13,473 nt of DNA. Origin: an uncultured Flavobacterium sp. (GTDB lineage: Bacteria > Bacteroidota > Bacteroidia > Flavobacteriales > Flavobacteriaceae). Shown here piece after piece: positions 1 to 7,125 of this stretch. The stretch's first letter is position 1, and every line of letters begins with the position of its first letter. The stretch covers positions 1-13,473 of the forward strand of contig NZ_CAMLIX010000144.1 of the NCBI RefSeq assembly GCF_946479975.1. Reading direction: 5' to 3'. The position numbers were made by a program, and so were the translations under genes. The notes below the pieces were generated by a model that worked only from the letters and a program-made list of their open reading frames with translations, had not been told where the DNA came from and searched no databases.

Positions 1-1517
1 ATGATACACATTGGAAATCCATTAAATCTACAGCAATTAAAAATATTATCGCCTCTTGTTCTGGTTTGTATCTCGAAGCTGTTTCAAATGAACAGGAAGC
101 AACTCCAGGAAGTACAATTAAATTAACGCTTGAAGCTATAAACCGCTGTTCAATTGATATGCAACTAGTTAGTATTACAACTTTACCAGACAATAAAACT
201 ACGGCTCAAAATAGTGTTTTAAAAAATAACAGCGATCAAAAGATCAATCTTCAGCTTCAGCTTCCAAACACTATTGAATACACGCAGCCATATTGGTTGA
301 AAGAAAGAGCAACGGTTGGGATGTACACAGTATCGAATCAAGAAATTATTGGAATTCCAGATATTATTAGAGATACCAAAGTTGTTTTTAATGTAAAAAT
401 AAACGGTGTAGAAATTCCGTTTGAACGAACTGTTGTTTACAAATACAATGATGGCGTAAAAGGAGAAATGTACAATTTTCTTGATATTGTGCCAGAAGTA
501 ACGACTTCGATTTTAGAAAAAGTTTTGATTTTTAGAGATACTAAAAGTAAAATGATTCCGGTAAAAGTTCGCGCTGGAAAAGATAACATCAAAGGAAATT
601 TACAATTAGAATTACCAAAAAGCTGGAGTGTTTCTCCAAAAGAAATTCAATTTGCATTGGATAAAAAAGGAAACGAACAGATTTTTTATTTTGAAGTAAT
701 ACCTCCTGTAAATCCAGAAGAAGTTACTGCAAAAAGTATTGCAACTGTTGACAATAAACGTTTTGATAAAGATCAGACAATTATAGATTTCAGCCATATT
801 ACGAAACAAATGGTCTTAAAACCAGCCGAATCAAAATGTATTAGAATTGATTTAAAAACTTCTGGAGATGCAATTGCATATATTATGGGTGCCGGCGATG
901 AAGTTCCAGAAAGTTTAACCCAAATGGGATATAAAGTTTCGATTTTAAAACCAGAAGAAATTACGCCCGAAAAATTAGATTCTTTCAACACTGTAATTAC
1001 AGGAATTCGAGCTTATAACACCGTAAATGCTTTGGCTAACAAACAAAGTATTCTTTTCAATTTTGTAAAAAGCGGCAAAAATATGATTGTGCAATACAAT
1101 ACAAACGGAAAATTAGTGACAGATAAAATTGCGCCTTATCCGTTGAAATTATCAAACGATCGTGTGACCGAAGAAAATGCTAAAATCACTTTCTTAGCGC
1201 CAAATCATCCTGTTTTAAATACGCCAAATAAAATCAGTGCAAAAGATTTTGAGGGCTGGACACAAGAACAAGGTTTGTATTATCCAGATGAATATGATCC
1301 TGCCTTCACTCCTATTATCTCATCGCATGACAAAGGAGAATCTGCTAAAGATGGCGCTTTACTTGTCGCTCCTTACGGAAAAGGATATTATATTTACACT
1401 GGTTTAAGTTTATTTAGAGAATTACCAGAAGGCGTTTCTGGCGCGTATAGATTGTTATCGAACATAATTTCGTTAAAACAGCCAATTGAAGCTCCAAAAC
1501 AAAATATAAAGCAATAA
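1..1517 (+). CDS. PIG-L/LmbE family deacetylase, C-terminal part (5' end outside window)
   Basis: The frame is open from base 3 to the TAA at 1515-1517, so about 504 C-terminal residues are visible and the true start lies upstream; the TTG at 66 is internal. The deacetylase domain with its zinc motif would be N-terminal and is not in view, so the family call rests on the recognisable C-terminal architecture of large Bacteroidota PIG-L proteins. Seen here: beta-rich segments, including one near visible residues 180-235 that resembles NEW3-type sandwich domains, then a Rossmann-like glutamine-amidotransferase/ThuA-like domain from about residue 290 (AYIMGAGDEVPESL, later VTGIRAYN and a near-terminal GKGYYIYTGL). 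PIG-L enzymes remove N-acetyl groups from GlcNAc-type substrates; the substrate here is unknown. The next gene starts 3 bases after the stop, which indicates an operon with the symporter. The C-terminal architecture is fairly clear; the enzymatic activity is inferred. Confidence 0.72.
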   Translation, partial: DTHWKSIKSTAIKNIIASCSGLYLEAVSNEQEATPGSTIKLTLEAINRCSIDMQLVSITTLPDNKTTAQNSVLKNNSDQKINLQLQLPNTIEYTQPYWLKERATVGMYTVSNQEIIGIPDIIRDTKVVFNVKINGVEIPFERTVVYKYNDGVKGEMYNFLDIVPEVTTSILEKVLIFRDTKSKMIPVKVRAGKDNIKGNLQLELPKSWSVSPKEIQFALDKKGNEQIFYFEVIPPVNPEEVTAKSIATVDNKRFDKDQTIIDFSHITKQMVLKPAESKCIRIDLKTSGDAIAYIMGAGDEVPESLTQMGYKVSILKPEEITPEKLDSFNTVITGIRAYNTVNALANKQSILFNFVKSGKNMIVQYNTNGKLVTDKIAPYPLKLSNDRVTEENAKITFLAPNHPVLNTPNKISAKDFEGWTQEQGLYYPDEYDPAFTPIISSHDKGESAKDGALLVAPYGKGYYIYTGLSLFRELPEGVSGAYRLLSNIISLKQPIEAPKQNIKQ

Positions 1518-1520
1518 AAT

Positions 1521-1628
1521 ATGGAAGCTAAAAAACAAAAAAAATGGAAAAAAAGCTACACCTATGTATTGGTCGCTAATGCAATTTATATTGCTATTTT
1601 CTTCTTAATCATGCAATTATACTCATAA
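1521..1628 (+). CDS. Small single-span membrane protein, 35 aa
   Basis: A 35-codon frame, ATG at 1521 to TAA at 1626-1628, sits exactly between the PIG-L gene (3-base gap) and the symporter gene (3-base gap). The product begins with a very basic stretch (MEAKKQKKWKKSY) and continues as one hydrophobic helix (about residues 14-34, including VLVANAIYIAIFFLIMQLY). By the positive-inside rule the N-terminus should be cytoplasmic. The tight packing and the clear polar/hydrophobic split argue for a real gene rather than a chance frame. Several symporter families have small membrane partners encoded next door (for example the DUF485 proteins beside ActP and YhdT beside PanF), so an accessory role for the downstream transporter is a reasonable inference. 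I do not recognise a named family for this peptide. Confidence 0.72.
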   Translation: MEAKKQKKWKKSYTYVLVANAIYIAIFFLIMQLYS

Positions 1629-1631
1629 CCT

Positions 1632-3356
1632 ATGCAGCTATTTGACTGGATCGTACTTATTGTAACCCTATTATTTATTGTTGGATACGGCTCTTGGAAA
1701 ACCAGAGGAAGTAAAAACGTTGAAGATTTTATTTTAGGAAACAACGAAACTCCTTGGTACACCGTTGGTCTTTCTGTAATGGCAACTCAGGCCAGTGCGA
1801 TTACTTTTTTGTCAACTCCAGGACAGGCTTATCATGATGGAATGGGTTTTGTTCAGTTTTATTTTGGACTTCCAATTGCTATGATTGTCATTTGTGTGAC
1901 TTTTATTCCGCTTTATCATAAAAGCAAAGTATTTACCGCTTATGAATTTCTAGAAAAAAGATTTGACGTTAAAACACGTTCTCTTGCCGCTATTTTGTTT
2001 TTAGTACAAAGAGGTTTAGGAACTGGATTAACTATTTATGCGCCAGCCATTATTTTATCTGCACTTTTGGGATGGAATCTAACGATAATGAATATCATTA
2101 TTGGTGTTATGGTAATCATTTACACCTTTTCTGGAGGTACAAAAGCCGTAAACGTTACGCAGAAACAACAGATGTTTGTAATTATGTCTGGAATGTTTAT
2201 CACGTTTTTCTTAATTCTGCATTATCTCCCAAATGATATGACTTTTAATAGTGCGATGCATATTGCGGGTGCCAATGATAAAATGAACATTGTGGATTTT
2301 TCTTTTAATCCAGAAGAAAAATATACGATTTGGAGCGGAATTACAGGAGGTTTCTTCCTCGCCCTCGCCTATTTTGGTACAGATCAATCTCAGGTTGGAC
2401 GTTATTTGTCTGGAAAATCAATTCGTGAAAGTCAGATGGGATTGATTATGAACGGTCTTCTTAAAGTTCCGATGCAGTTTTTTATTCTATTAACGGGAGT
2501 TATGGTTTTTGTATTTTTTCAATTCAATCCTGTTCCTTTAAATTTTAATCCGAATAATAAAATTGCTATTGAAAAATCGGCTTTTAAAGAAGAATATAAA
2601 GCACTGGAAAAGAAACTTGAAAAATTATCTGAAGATAAAAAAGTGATCAATTTATTGTATATTCAACATTTGAGTCAAGATTTTGACAATCCAATTTTAC
2701 GTAAAGAATTGGTGGGAATATCAAACAAAGAAAAAGATCTTAGAGATAAAGCAAAAGAAATTATTTTGAAAGCTGATAGTAATGCCGAAACTAATGATAA
2801 GGATTATGTCTTTTTTCATTTTATTTTAAATTATTTACCAAAAGGTTTAATCGGATTGTTGCTGGCCGTTATTCTCTCGGCAGCAATGTCGTCAACGGCT
2901 TCAGGGTTAACAGCGTTGGCATCTACAACGGCAATTGACATTTATAAACGAAATGTGAAAACCGAAAAATCTGAAAAGCATTATTTACATGCCACTAAAT
3001 TCTTTACTCTTTTCTGGGGAATTGTAGCAATTCTTTTTGCTTGTGTAGGGACTTTATTTGAGAACTTGATTCAGCTTGTAAATATTATTGGTTCTATTTT
3101 TTATGGAACTGTTTTGGGAATTTTCCTTGTTGGTTTTTATCTAAAAAGAGTCAAGGCAAAACCTATGTTTATTAGCGCAATTATTAGTCAGCTGACCATT
3201 TTTGTGATTTATTATTTTATGATTTACACTCAGGAAAAACTAGGTTATTTATGGCTGAATTTTATTGGAGCAATGCTGACAATTGTTTTGGCAGTTTTAA
3301 TTCAGTATTTGTTTTTCAAAGGAAAACCAGATGATAATGAATTGATATTGGAGTAA
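1632..3356 (+). CDS. Sodium:solute symporter (SSS family) with central soluble insertion
   Basis: A 574-residue inner-membrane transporter of the LeuT-fold SSS family, expected to co-import a small solute with Na+. The first helix starts at once (LFDWIVLIVTLLFIVGYG), followed by the family-typical GNNETPWYTVGLSVMATQASAITFLSTPGQ region (about residues 36-65), given here as GNNETPWYTVG plus ASAITFLSTPGQ. The later helix SAAMSSTASGLTALAS (416-431) matches the segment that supplies the Na2-site serines in vSGLT, probably S420 and S421 here, and is followed by the common IDIYKR. Residues about 302-392 form a charged, lysine/glutamate-rich, probably coiled-coil insertion between two membrane segments, which is not part of the core fold. 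The substrate cannot be read from the sequence; the upstream PIG-L gene suggests a sugar derivative. The start is the ATG 3 bases after the small upstream gene. Confidence 0.93.
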   Translation: MQLFDWIVLIVTLLFIVGYGSWKTRGSKNVEDFILGNNETPWYTVGLSVMATQASAITFLSTPGQAYHDGMGFVQFYFGLPIAMIVICVTFIPLYHKSKVFTAYEFLEKRFDVKTRSLAAILFLVQRGLGTGLTIYAPAIILSALLGWNLTIMNIIIGVMVIIYTFSGGTKAVNVTQKQQMFVIMSGMFITFFLILHYLPNDMTFNSAMHIAGANDKMNIVDFSFNPEEKYTIWSGITGGFFLALAYFGTDQSQVGRYLSGKSIRESQMGLIMNGLLKVPMQFFILLTGVMVFVFFQFNPVPLNFNPNNKIAIEKSAFKEEYKALEKKLEKLSEDKKVINLLYIQHLSQDFDNPILRKELVGISNKEKDLRDKAKEIILKADSNAETNDKDYVFFHFILNYLPKGLIGLLLAVILSAAMSSTASGLTALASTTAIDIYKRNVKTEKSEKHYLHATKFFTLFWGIVAILFACVGTLFENLIQLVNIIGSIFYGTVLGIFLVGFYLKRVKAKPMFISAIISQLTIFVIYYFMIYTQEKLGYLWLNFIGAMLTIVLAVLIQYLFFKGKPDDNELILE

Positions 3357-3357
3357 T

Positions 3358-3852
3358 ATGATTCGAAAGCTATTTTTTATATTATCTTTTTTCACATTTT
3401 TTTCTGTAGAAAGTCAAAATCAAAATGATACTAATACAGTTGAAGACACTTCGATTGCAACGCAATTGTACACAAAATGTTTTGTGAACTTAAATCAAGG
3501 TAGTGAGATATTTGAAAAATATCCAAGTTTCAAAAATGCTGGAAACACATTTTGTTCTTTAATAACTTGTTCTGTTCTTTTATCATATAAAGAAATTGAT
3601 ATACAAAAAGTTGCTGAACAAAGATTGATTGGAATTACTACACAATTATTTAAAAGTGGAAATCCTGTTTATTTAGTAAGTGGCTTGGATAGTTCTTTTG
3701 AAACAAAAAAGAAAAATGAAGATGTAGATGATGATAATCGTGTCGTTTACATAAGTTATGGAGAATGTGTAAATCCTTTCTTTTTACATCATGCAGCAGA
3801 AATTGTAAATAAACAAACAAATTTTTTGTTTAGTCAACTTGCCTCTAAATAA
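3358..3852 (+). CDS. Small secreted protein of unknown function
   Basis: A 164-residue protein whose ATG follows the symporter stop by one base, so it is almost certainly co-transcribed. The N-terminus is a classic Sec signal peptide (MIRKLFFILSFFTFFSVESQ), with likely cleavage near residues 19-20. There is no lipobox cysteine at the cleavage point, so a soluble periplasmic protein is more likely than a lipoprotein. The mature part contains four cysteines (C41, C66, C71, C137), which could form two disulfides, and an acidic patch near residues 120-127 (NEDVDDDN). A helical middle region (about 76-100) is suggested by composition. I do not recognise the family. The operon position suggests a link with the transporter, but no function can be assigned. 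Confidence 0.7.
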   Translation: MIRKLFFILSFFTFFSVESQNQNDTNTVEDTSIATQLYTKCFVNLNQGSEIFEKYPSFKNAGNTFCSLITCSVLLSYKEIDIQKVAEQRLIGITTQLFKSGNPVYLVSGLDSSFETKKKNEDVDDDNRVVYISYGECVNPFFLHHAAEIVNKQTNFLFSQLASK

Positions 3853-3937
3853 ATCCTGATGTCCTAGCCCTGATGGAAGCGGCATCCTTTTGTGCCGGGG
3901 TTCGGCACAAAATATATAGCGGACAGCAGGATTAAGC
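3852..3937. ncRNA. Structured intergenic element (possible Flavobacteria RNA motif or interspersed repeat)
   Basis: A GC-richer island in AT-rich DNA. The outer arms AATCCTG (3852-3858) and CAGGATT (3927-3933) are exact reverse complements. Inside lies a perfect 10-bp stem, TTTTGTGCCG (3888-3897) with CGGCACAAAA (3903-3912), closing the loop GGGTT. The pentamer AGCGG occurs on both sides of the hairpin (3878-3882 and 3918-3922). From memory, near-identical segments (CCCTGATGGAAGCGGCATCC, hairpin, ATATAGCGGACAGCAGGA) recur between genes in many Flavobacterium and Chryseobacterium genomes, and may correspond to the Rfam motif Flavo-1. That match is unverified and the strand is uncertain. No T-tract follows, so it is not a standard intrinsic terminator, although it lies just after an operon end. 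Confidence 0.6.
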
Positions 3938-4045
3938 TTCTAATAAAAATTATTACCTCTTAATTTGTAAGTTAAAAAACAGTATTTTAGTACGTTATAA
4001 AGATGAACTTTCAAAACGAATTTAATTTAACTGAATTACTTATAA

Positions 4046-4648
4046 ATGAAAATTTCAGACGATTTAGAAAAATTATTACCATTTGGCTATCTTTTCCTGA
4101 TTTTAATGGGAATTTTAAAGGACAGTATTTATTACTATCAATTCGGAATAAACATTTTGAGATATTCAACAATAATGGATGTTTTAATAAGTCCGATCGC
4201 GGAGTTTACCTCGAATCCGGTTATTTTATTTGCGATCATAACACTATTTGTGGTTCATTTTTATCTTCCTTCGTTTTTAGCTAAAAACAAAGACAAAGTA
4301 TTTGTAAAAAGATCATTTGAGTTAAAATCAACCGATGAATTATCTCCAGAAGAATCTAAAAGTTACTACAATGGTATTGCCATAAAATCGCTTATTATTT
4401 TCTTATTATCTTTTTTTCTAGGTTACGGATTGGCGGGCGGTTATTTTGGCACAAAAAAGTTGAAGGAAAACAAACTAGAATACAGTTATCAGTTAGATTT
4501 TAATGAAGGTGAATCTAAAAAGGTATTTCTGATTGGCAATAATAGTTTGTATTATTTCTATTTTGTAAAGGGAGATAAAAAAGTAAAAATTACGCCACTA
4601 GCTTCTATAAAAAATATAGAACTTATTGAAAATAGAATGATTGACTAA
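4046..4648 (+). CDS. Uncharacterised membrane protein, three predicted spans
   Basis: A 200-residue protein not recognised as a named family. Three hydrophobic segments are evident: about 12-30 (PFGYLFLILMGILKDSIYY), 56-77 (SNPVILFAIITLFVVHFYL) and 112-132 (IAIKSLIIFLLSFFLGYGLAG). A charged loop lies between the second and third (about 80-111), and a polar, beta-rich C-terminal domain of about 65 residues follows (145-200). The ATG at 4046 starts just before the first segment. An overlapping frame opening at 4003 is shorter and lacks coherent composition. The gene lies 21 bases upstream of the four-helix-bundle protein gene, suggesting a two-gene unit. No clear TAnnTTTG promoter was found upstream. 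Confidence 0.7.
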   Translation: MKISDDLEKLLPFGYLFLILMGILKDSIYYYQFGINILRYSTIMDVLISPIAEFTSNPVILFAIITLFVVHFYLPSFLAKNKDKVFVKRSFELKSTDELSPEESKSYYNGIAIKSLIIFLLSFFLGYGLAGGYFGTKKLKENKLEYSYQLDFNEGESKKVFLIGNNSLYYFYFVKGDKKVKITPLASIKNIELIENRMID

Positions 4649-4669
4649 ACTGTTCTAAAAAGCATTTTT

Positions 4670-5299
4670 ATGAAGGATTTGAAAAAATACAGCAACAAAA
4701 CCAAAGCTGCTTTTGTTCTATTAATTGTGATGCTTTTAATTTTGGTGGGAAATTTTAATACGCTTAGAAATTCTAAAAATGTAAATGACAATATAAATGC
4801 GATTTACAAGGATCGTTTGGTTGTGGCGCATTATATTTTTGAATATTCTAAACAGCTGCATTTTATAAAAGCCGAAGCAGAAAAACTAAATCTGAGTGAC
4901 AATATAAAAAAGAGCGAGATTATTCAAACGCTGAATATTATTCACACTATTGATGATTTGTACGCCCAAACGGTTTTAACGAATAAAGAAAAAGAATACT
5001 TTGATATTTTTTTGAGTTCCTGCAAGGAAATCAATAATCAGGTTGAGAATAAAAATTGGGATAAAATTGCATCTTCAAGTGCTCAAGCCTTGAAAACGTT
5101 AGAATCTTTGTCTCAGATTCAAATAAAAGAAGGAAAGCTAAAACTTGCCGCAGCAAATGCGATGTATAACCGAAATAATGCTCTTGGCCAGCTTCAAATT
5201 GCTTTACTGATTATTTTGGGAGGAATTACTTTTTATTTATTAATTATAAAGAAAATAAAAAGGACGATAAAGATTCCTGAACCGCCAAATATGAATTAA
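4670..5299 (+). CDS. Membrane-anchored four-helix-bundle (4HB_MCP-like) protein without signalling domain
   Basis: A 209-residue protein with two membrane spans, about 12-29 (KAAFVLLIVMLLILVGNF) and 176-193 (QIALLIILGGITFYLLII), flanking a helical periplasmic region of about 145 residues. This is the layout of the sensor half of methyl-accepting chemotaxis proteins and some histidine kinases (4HB_MCP fold). After the second span only about 16 basic residues remain, so there is no HAMP, methyl-accepting or kinase domain. It therefore cannot signal in the normal way by itself and would need a partner, perhaps the three-span protein encoded 21 bases upstream. The fold assignment rests on overall architecture and helical composition, not on an invariant motif. 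Confidence 0.72.
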   Translation: MKDLKKYSNKTKAAFVLLIVMLLILVGNFNTLRNSKNVNDNINAIYKDRLVVAHYIFEYSKQLHFIKAEAEKLNLSDNIKKSEIIQTLNIIHTIDDLYAQTVLTNKEKEYFDIFLSSCKEINNQVENKNWDKIASSSAQALKTLESLSQIQIKEGKLKLAAANAMYNRNNALGQLQIALLIILGGITFYLLIIKKIKRTIKIPEPPNMN

Positions 5300-5342
5300 A
5301 ATTTCAATTTTTAAATTCCAAATTCCAAGCTGAAAATATACG

Positions 5343-5377
5343 GTTTGTCATCCTGACGAAGGAAGGATCACACTAGT
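5343..5377. repeat. Probable interspersed intergenic repeat
   Basis: The stretch containing TGTCATCCTGACGAAGGA followed by AGGATCACACTAGT resembles, from memory, a short element scattered between genes in many Flavobacteriia. It can fold weakly through ATCCT (5350-5354) and AGGAT (5364-5368). A related fragment, TGTCACCCTGA on the minus strand, occurs at 7897-7907 between two other genes. Just upstream, AAATTCC is repeated in tandem (near 5313-5328). Copy number elsewhere cannot be judged from this window. Confidence 0.4.
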
Positions 5378-5382
5378 ATTTC

Positions 5383-5421
5383 AAAAAAAACCATTGTAAA
5401 AGTTTTAAACTTTGACAATGG
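5383..5421 (-). terminator. Intrinsic terminator of the DUF2911 gene
   Basis: A long near-perfect hairpin: 5391-5405 pairs with 5407-5421 over 15 positions with one mismatch (arms beginning CCATTGT and ending ACAATGG). Read on the minus strand it is followed by a run of eight T (5383-5390 on the plus strand are all A). It lies about 50 bases beyond the stop codon of the minus-strand gene. On the plus strand no strong T-tract follows, so it serves the minus-strand transcript best. Confidence 0.85.
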
Positions 5422-5473
5422 TCGTATAATTTAATATTTAGAAGAATTGGAAATTACTAATTTACAAGAATTA

Positions 5474-6316
5474 TTATCTGCTCCACTCCGCAATACTGTC
5501 TTTGTTTAATTTTACGTAATCGGCGTTGTTTGCAGCTTCAGCAGATGCTAAAGACGCTTTTGCAGTTTCTACTGCTCCTTTTTTATCTCCTTGTTTTGCT
5601 TGAATTTGAGATTTTAATCTTGTTACGTAATATGGTTTATCTGAACTCATCTCTAGCGCTTTATCTACGTAAGTTCTTGCTGTTTCAATATTTCCATTTG
5701 ATTGAAATAAATATTGAGAAGCCGCGTAATAATCATTCCAATTTGGACCAGCTAATGTTTTATCGATACTTGCTATAGCCGTTTTAGCCGTTGGAACTTC
5801 AAATTTTAAAGCTACATGAGAGTTTTCCCAAGCCATTTCTAAATAACCAAAATTAGGATCTAAACCATTGATTCCGATTGTAAAAGTCTCAACTGGAGTT
5901 GGTAACGCATCTTCTTTTACAGTAGTTTTTAAAGCTACATAAGCATCGCTCCAATTTTCTGGCAGTCCCCAATTGTCTGTAGAAAGGTAAAAAATAACAT
6001 CCCAGCTTTCAATTCTTGGCACTGTGTAGATTGCATATTTTCCTTTCTTTAATGTTTTTCCATCAATAACAACATCGTCGCTGAAATTAATAATAGTATT
6101 TTCGTTAGCTCCAGTTCTCCATAATTTTCCAAATGGAACTAAATTTCCAAAAACAGCTCTACCTCTTGCTCCTGGACGTGAGTATGTAACTTCAACATCG
6201 GTTAAACCAACCGTTTGTTTAATATATCCTTTTGGACTTGCTTGTGGCGTTTTTACTTGTGCTTCTGATGCTAATGGTGCTAAGATCAGGGCTAATGCAA
6301 TAAGTATTTTTTTCAT
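5474..6316 (-). CDS. DUF2911 domain-containing secreted protein
   Basis: A 280-residue protein with a Sec signal peptide (MKKILIALALILAPLASEAQ) and a DUF2911 domain over about residues 24-178. Characteristic stretches are VEVTYSRPGARGR (41-53), FGKLWRTGANENTIINFS (62-79), GKYAIYTVP (92-100) and YLEMAWENSHVALKFEVP (158-175). The C-terminal part (about 190-280) is helical and resembles one or two TPR-like helix pairs, as in many Bacteroidota members. The domain's function is not established. The protein should be periplasmic. It has its own promoter (6340-6367) and terminator, so it is probably a single-gene unit behind the HAD gene. Confidence 0.93.
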   Translation of the reverse strand: MKKILIALALILAPLASEAQVKTPQASPKGYIKQTVGLTDVEVTYSRPGARGRAVFGNLVPFGKLWRTGANENTIINFSDDVVIDGKTLKKGKYAIYTVPRIESWDVIFYLSTDNWGLPENWSDAYVALKTTVKEDALPTPVETFTIGINGLDPNFGYLEMAWENSHVALKFEVPTAKTAIASIDKTLAGPNWNDYYAASQYLFQSNGNIETARTYVDKALEMSSDKPYYVTRLKSQIQAKQGDKKGAVETAKASLASAEAANNADYVKLNKDSIAEWSR

Positions 6317-6339
6317 TATTCAGTTTTTTTTATTTTGTT

Positions 6340-6367
6340 CAAATTTACAAATTCAATTATCGAACAA
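6340..6367 (-). promoter_or_regulatory. Promoter of the DUF2911 gene (Bacteroidota type)
   Basis: Read on the minus strand, a -33 TTG (plus-strand CAA at 6365-6367) is followed after 17 bases by TAAATTTG (plus-strand CAAATTTA at 6340-6347), a full match to the -7 consensus TAnnTTTG. The start codon lies about 24 bases downstream of the -7 element, giving a short leader. The -33 element begins about 20 bases after the stop of the upstream HAD gene. Confidence 0.75.
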
Positions 6368-6386
6368 ATGTTAAATTTAGTATAAT

Positions 6387-7049
6387 TCAGGGCTTTAACT
6401 GTGCTATTTTTTGCGCATCTAATTCGTTAAAATGATCGATAACCAAATCAGCTTCACTGTAATCCTGCAGATTTGAATGCTTACTTCTGTAACCCACACA
6501 ATATATTCCAGCTCCTTTTGCGGCTTTTATTCCGTTTGTACTGTCTTCAATAATAATACATTCTTCTTTTGGTGCTATTGACAACGACGCTGCATGAATG
6601 AATATGGCCGGATTTGGTTTTGACTGCGGAAAATCTTCTCCGCTCACAATATGTGTAAAATATTGATGCAGATTGAATCTCGTAAAAACCCGATCAATTG
6701 TTACTTTTGATGCTGACGAAGCCAAAATCAATTGTATTCCGTTAAGGTACAAATCTTTAATCAAATTTTCAACACCATTTAAAAGATATAAATCTTCTTT
6801 GGTATCAAAAGCATCATTAAAAATGTTACGCTTTCTTTGGATTAAATCTTCTACTTCCTGCTCAACAGACGGGAAATAGTTTTTTATAGATTGAAATGTA
6901 TTTTTTGTTGAAAAGCCAGTAAATGAAGTATACATTTCTTCTGGCACTTCTATATTTAGTTCTGAAAATTGTAAATAATAGGCATAACGATGAACGGGTT
7001 CTGTATCGACAATTACGCCGTCCATATCAAAAATCACTGTTTTAATCAT
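6387..7049 (-). CDS. HAD-superfamily hydrolase, beta-phosphoglucomutase-like
   Basis: A 220-residue cytoplasmic enzyme of the haloacid dehalogenase superfamily, subfamily with an alpha-helical cap. All core motifs are present: motif I DMDGVIVDTEP with nucleophile D8 and acid/base D10; motif II serine in LASSAS (about S111); the lysine in SKPNP (K144); and the metal-binding acids in IIEDSTNGIKAA (E168, D169). The length and the DGVxxDTEP form fit the phosphoglycolate phosphatase / beta-phosphoglucomutase group. The exact phosphorylated substrate cannot be deduced. It follows tcdA on the same strand with a 76-base gap full of short repeats, so read-through from tcdA is likely, as no promoter was seen in that gap. 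Confidence 0.93.
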   Translation of the reverse strand: MIKTVIFDMDGVIVDTEPVHRYAYYLQFSELNIEVPEEMYTSFTGFSTKNTFQSIKNYFPSVEQEVEDLIQRKRNIFNDAFDTKEDLYLLNGVENLIKDLYLNGIQLILASSASKVTIDRVFTRFNLHQYFTHIVSGEDFPQSKPNPAIFIHAASLSIAPKEECIIIEDSTNGIKAAKGAGIYCVGYRSKHSNLQDYSEADLVIDHFNELDAQKIAQLKP

Positions 7050-7056
7050 TTTTTTT

Positions 7057-7122
7057 AAGGTGCTAAGGTTCTGAGAGACTAAGGTTCTAAGGTTTCTTGT
7101 GGTACTGAAAACTGAAAACTGT
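7057..7122. repeat. Short tandem intergenic repeats
   Basis: The gap between the HAD gene and tcdA is mostly low-complexity repeats: CTAAGGTTCT at 7063-7072 and again at 7079-7088, followed at once by CTAAGGTT (7087-7094). Then the 7-mer ACTGAAA is repeated in tandem at 7104-7110 and 7111-7117, with a third partial copy. From memory, CTAAGGTT-type spacer DNA is common in Flavobacterium genomes. No open frame or promoter was found here. Confidence 0.6.
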
Positions 7123-7125
7123 GAA

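Noticed and set aside
66..68. TTG as the start codon of the first gene
   Set aside because: The same frame stays open to base 3 with plausible protein sequence, so the gene continues upstream of the window.
612..991. Two minus-strand frames inside the PIG-L gene (612-809 and 773-991)
   Set aside because: They overlap each other and a strong coding frame, with no recognisable domain or start context.
3888..3912. Hairpin as a normal intrinsic terminator for the symporter operon
   Set aside because: The stem is strong but no T-tract follows on either strand beyond the stem itself, and it is embedded in a larger structured unit.
4003..4284. 93-codon frame overlapping the three-span membrane protein
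   Set aside because: It overlaps the longer 200-codon frame in another phase, has no membrane or domain pattern, and ends inside that gene.
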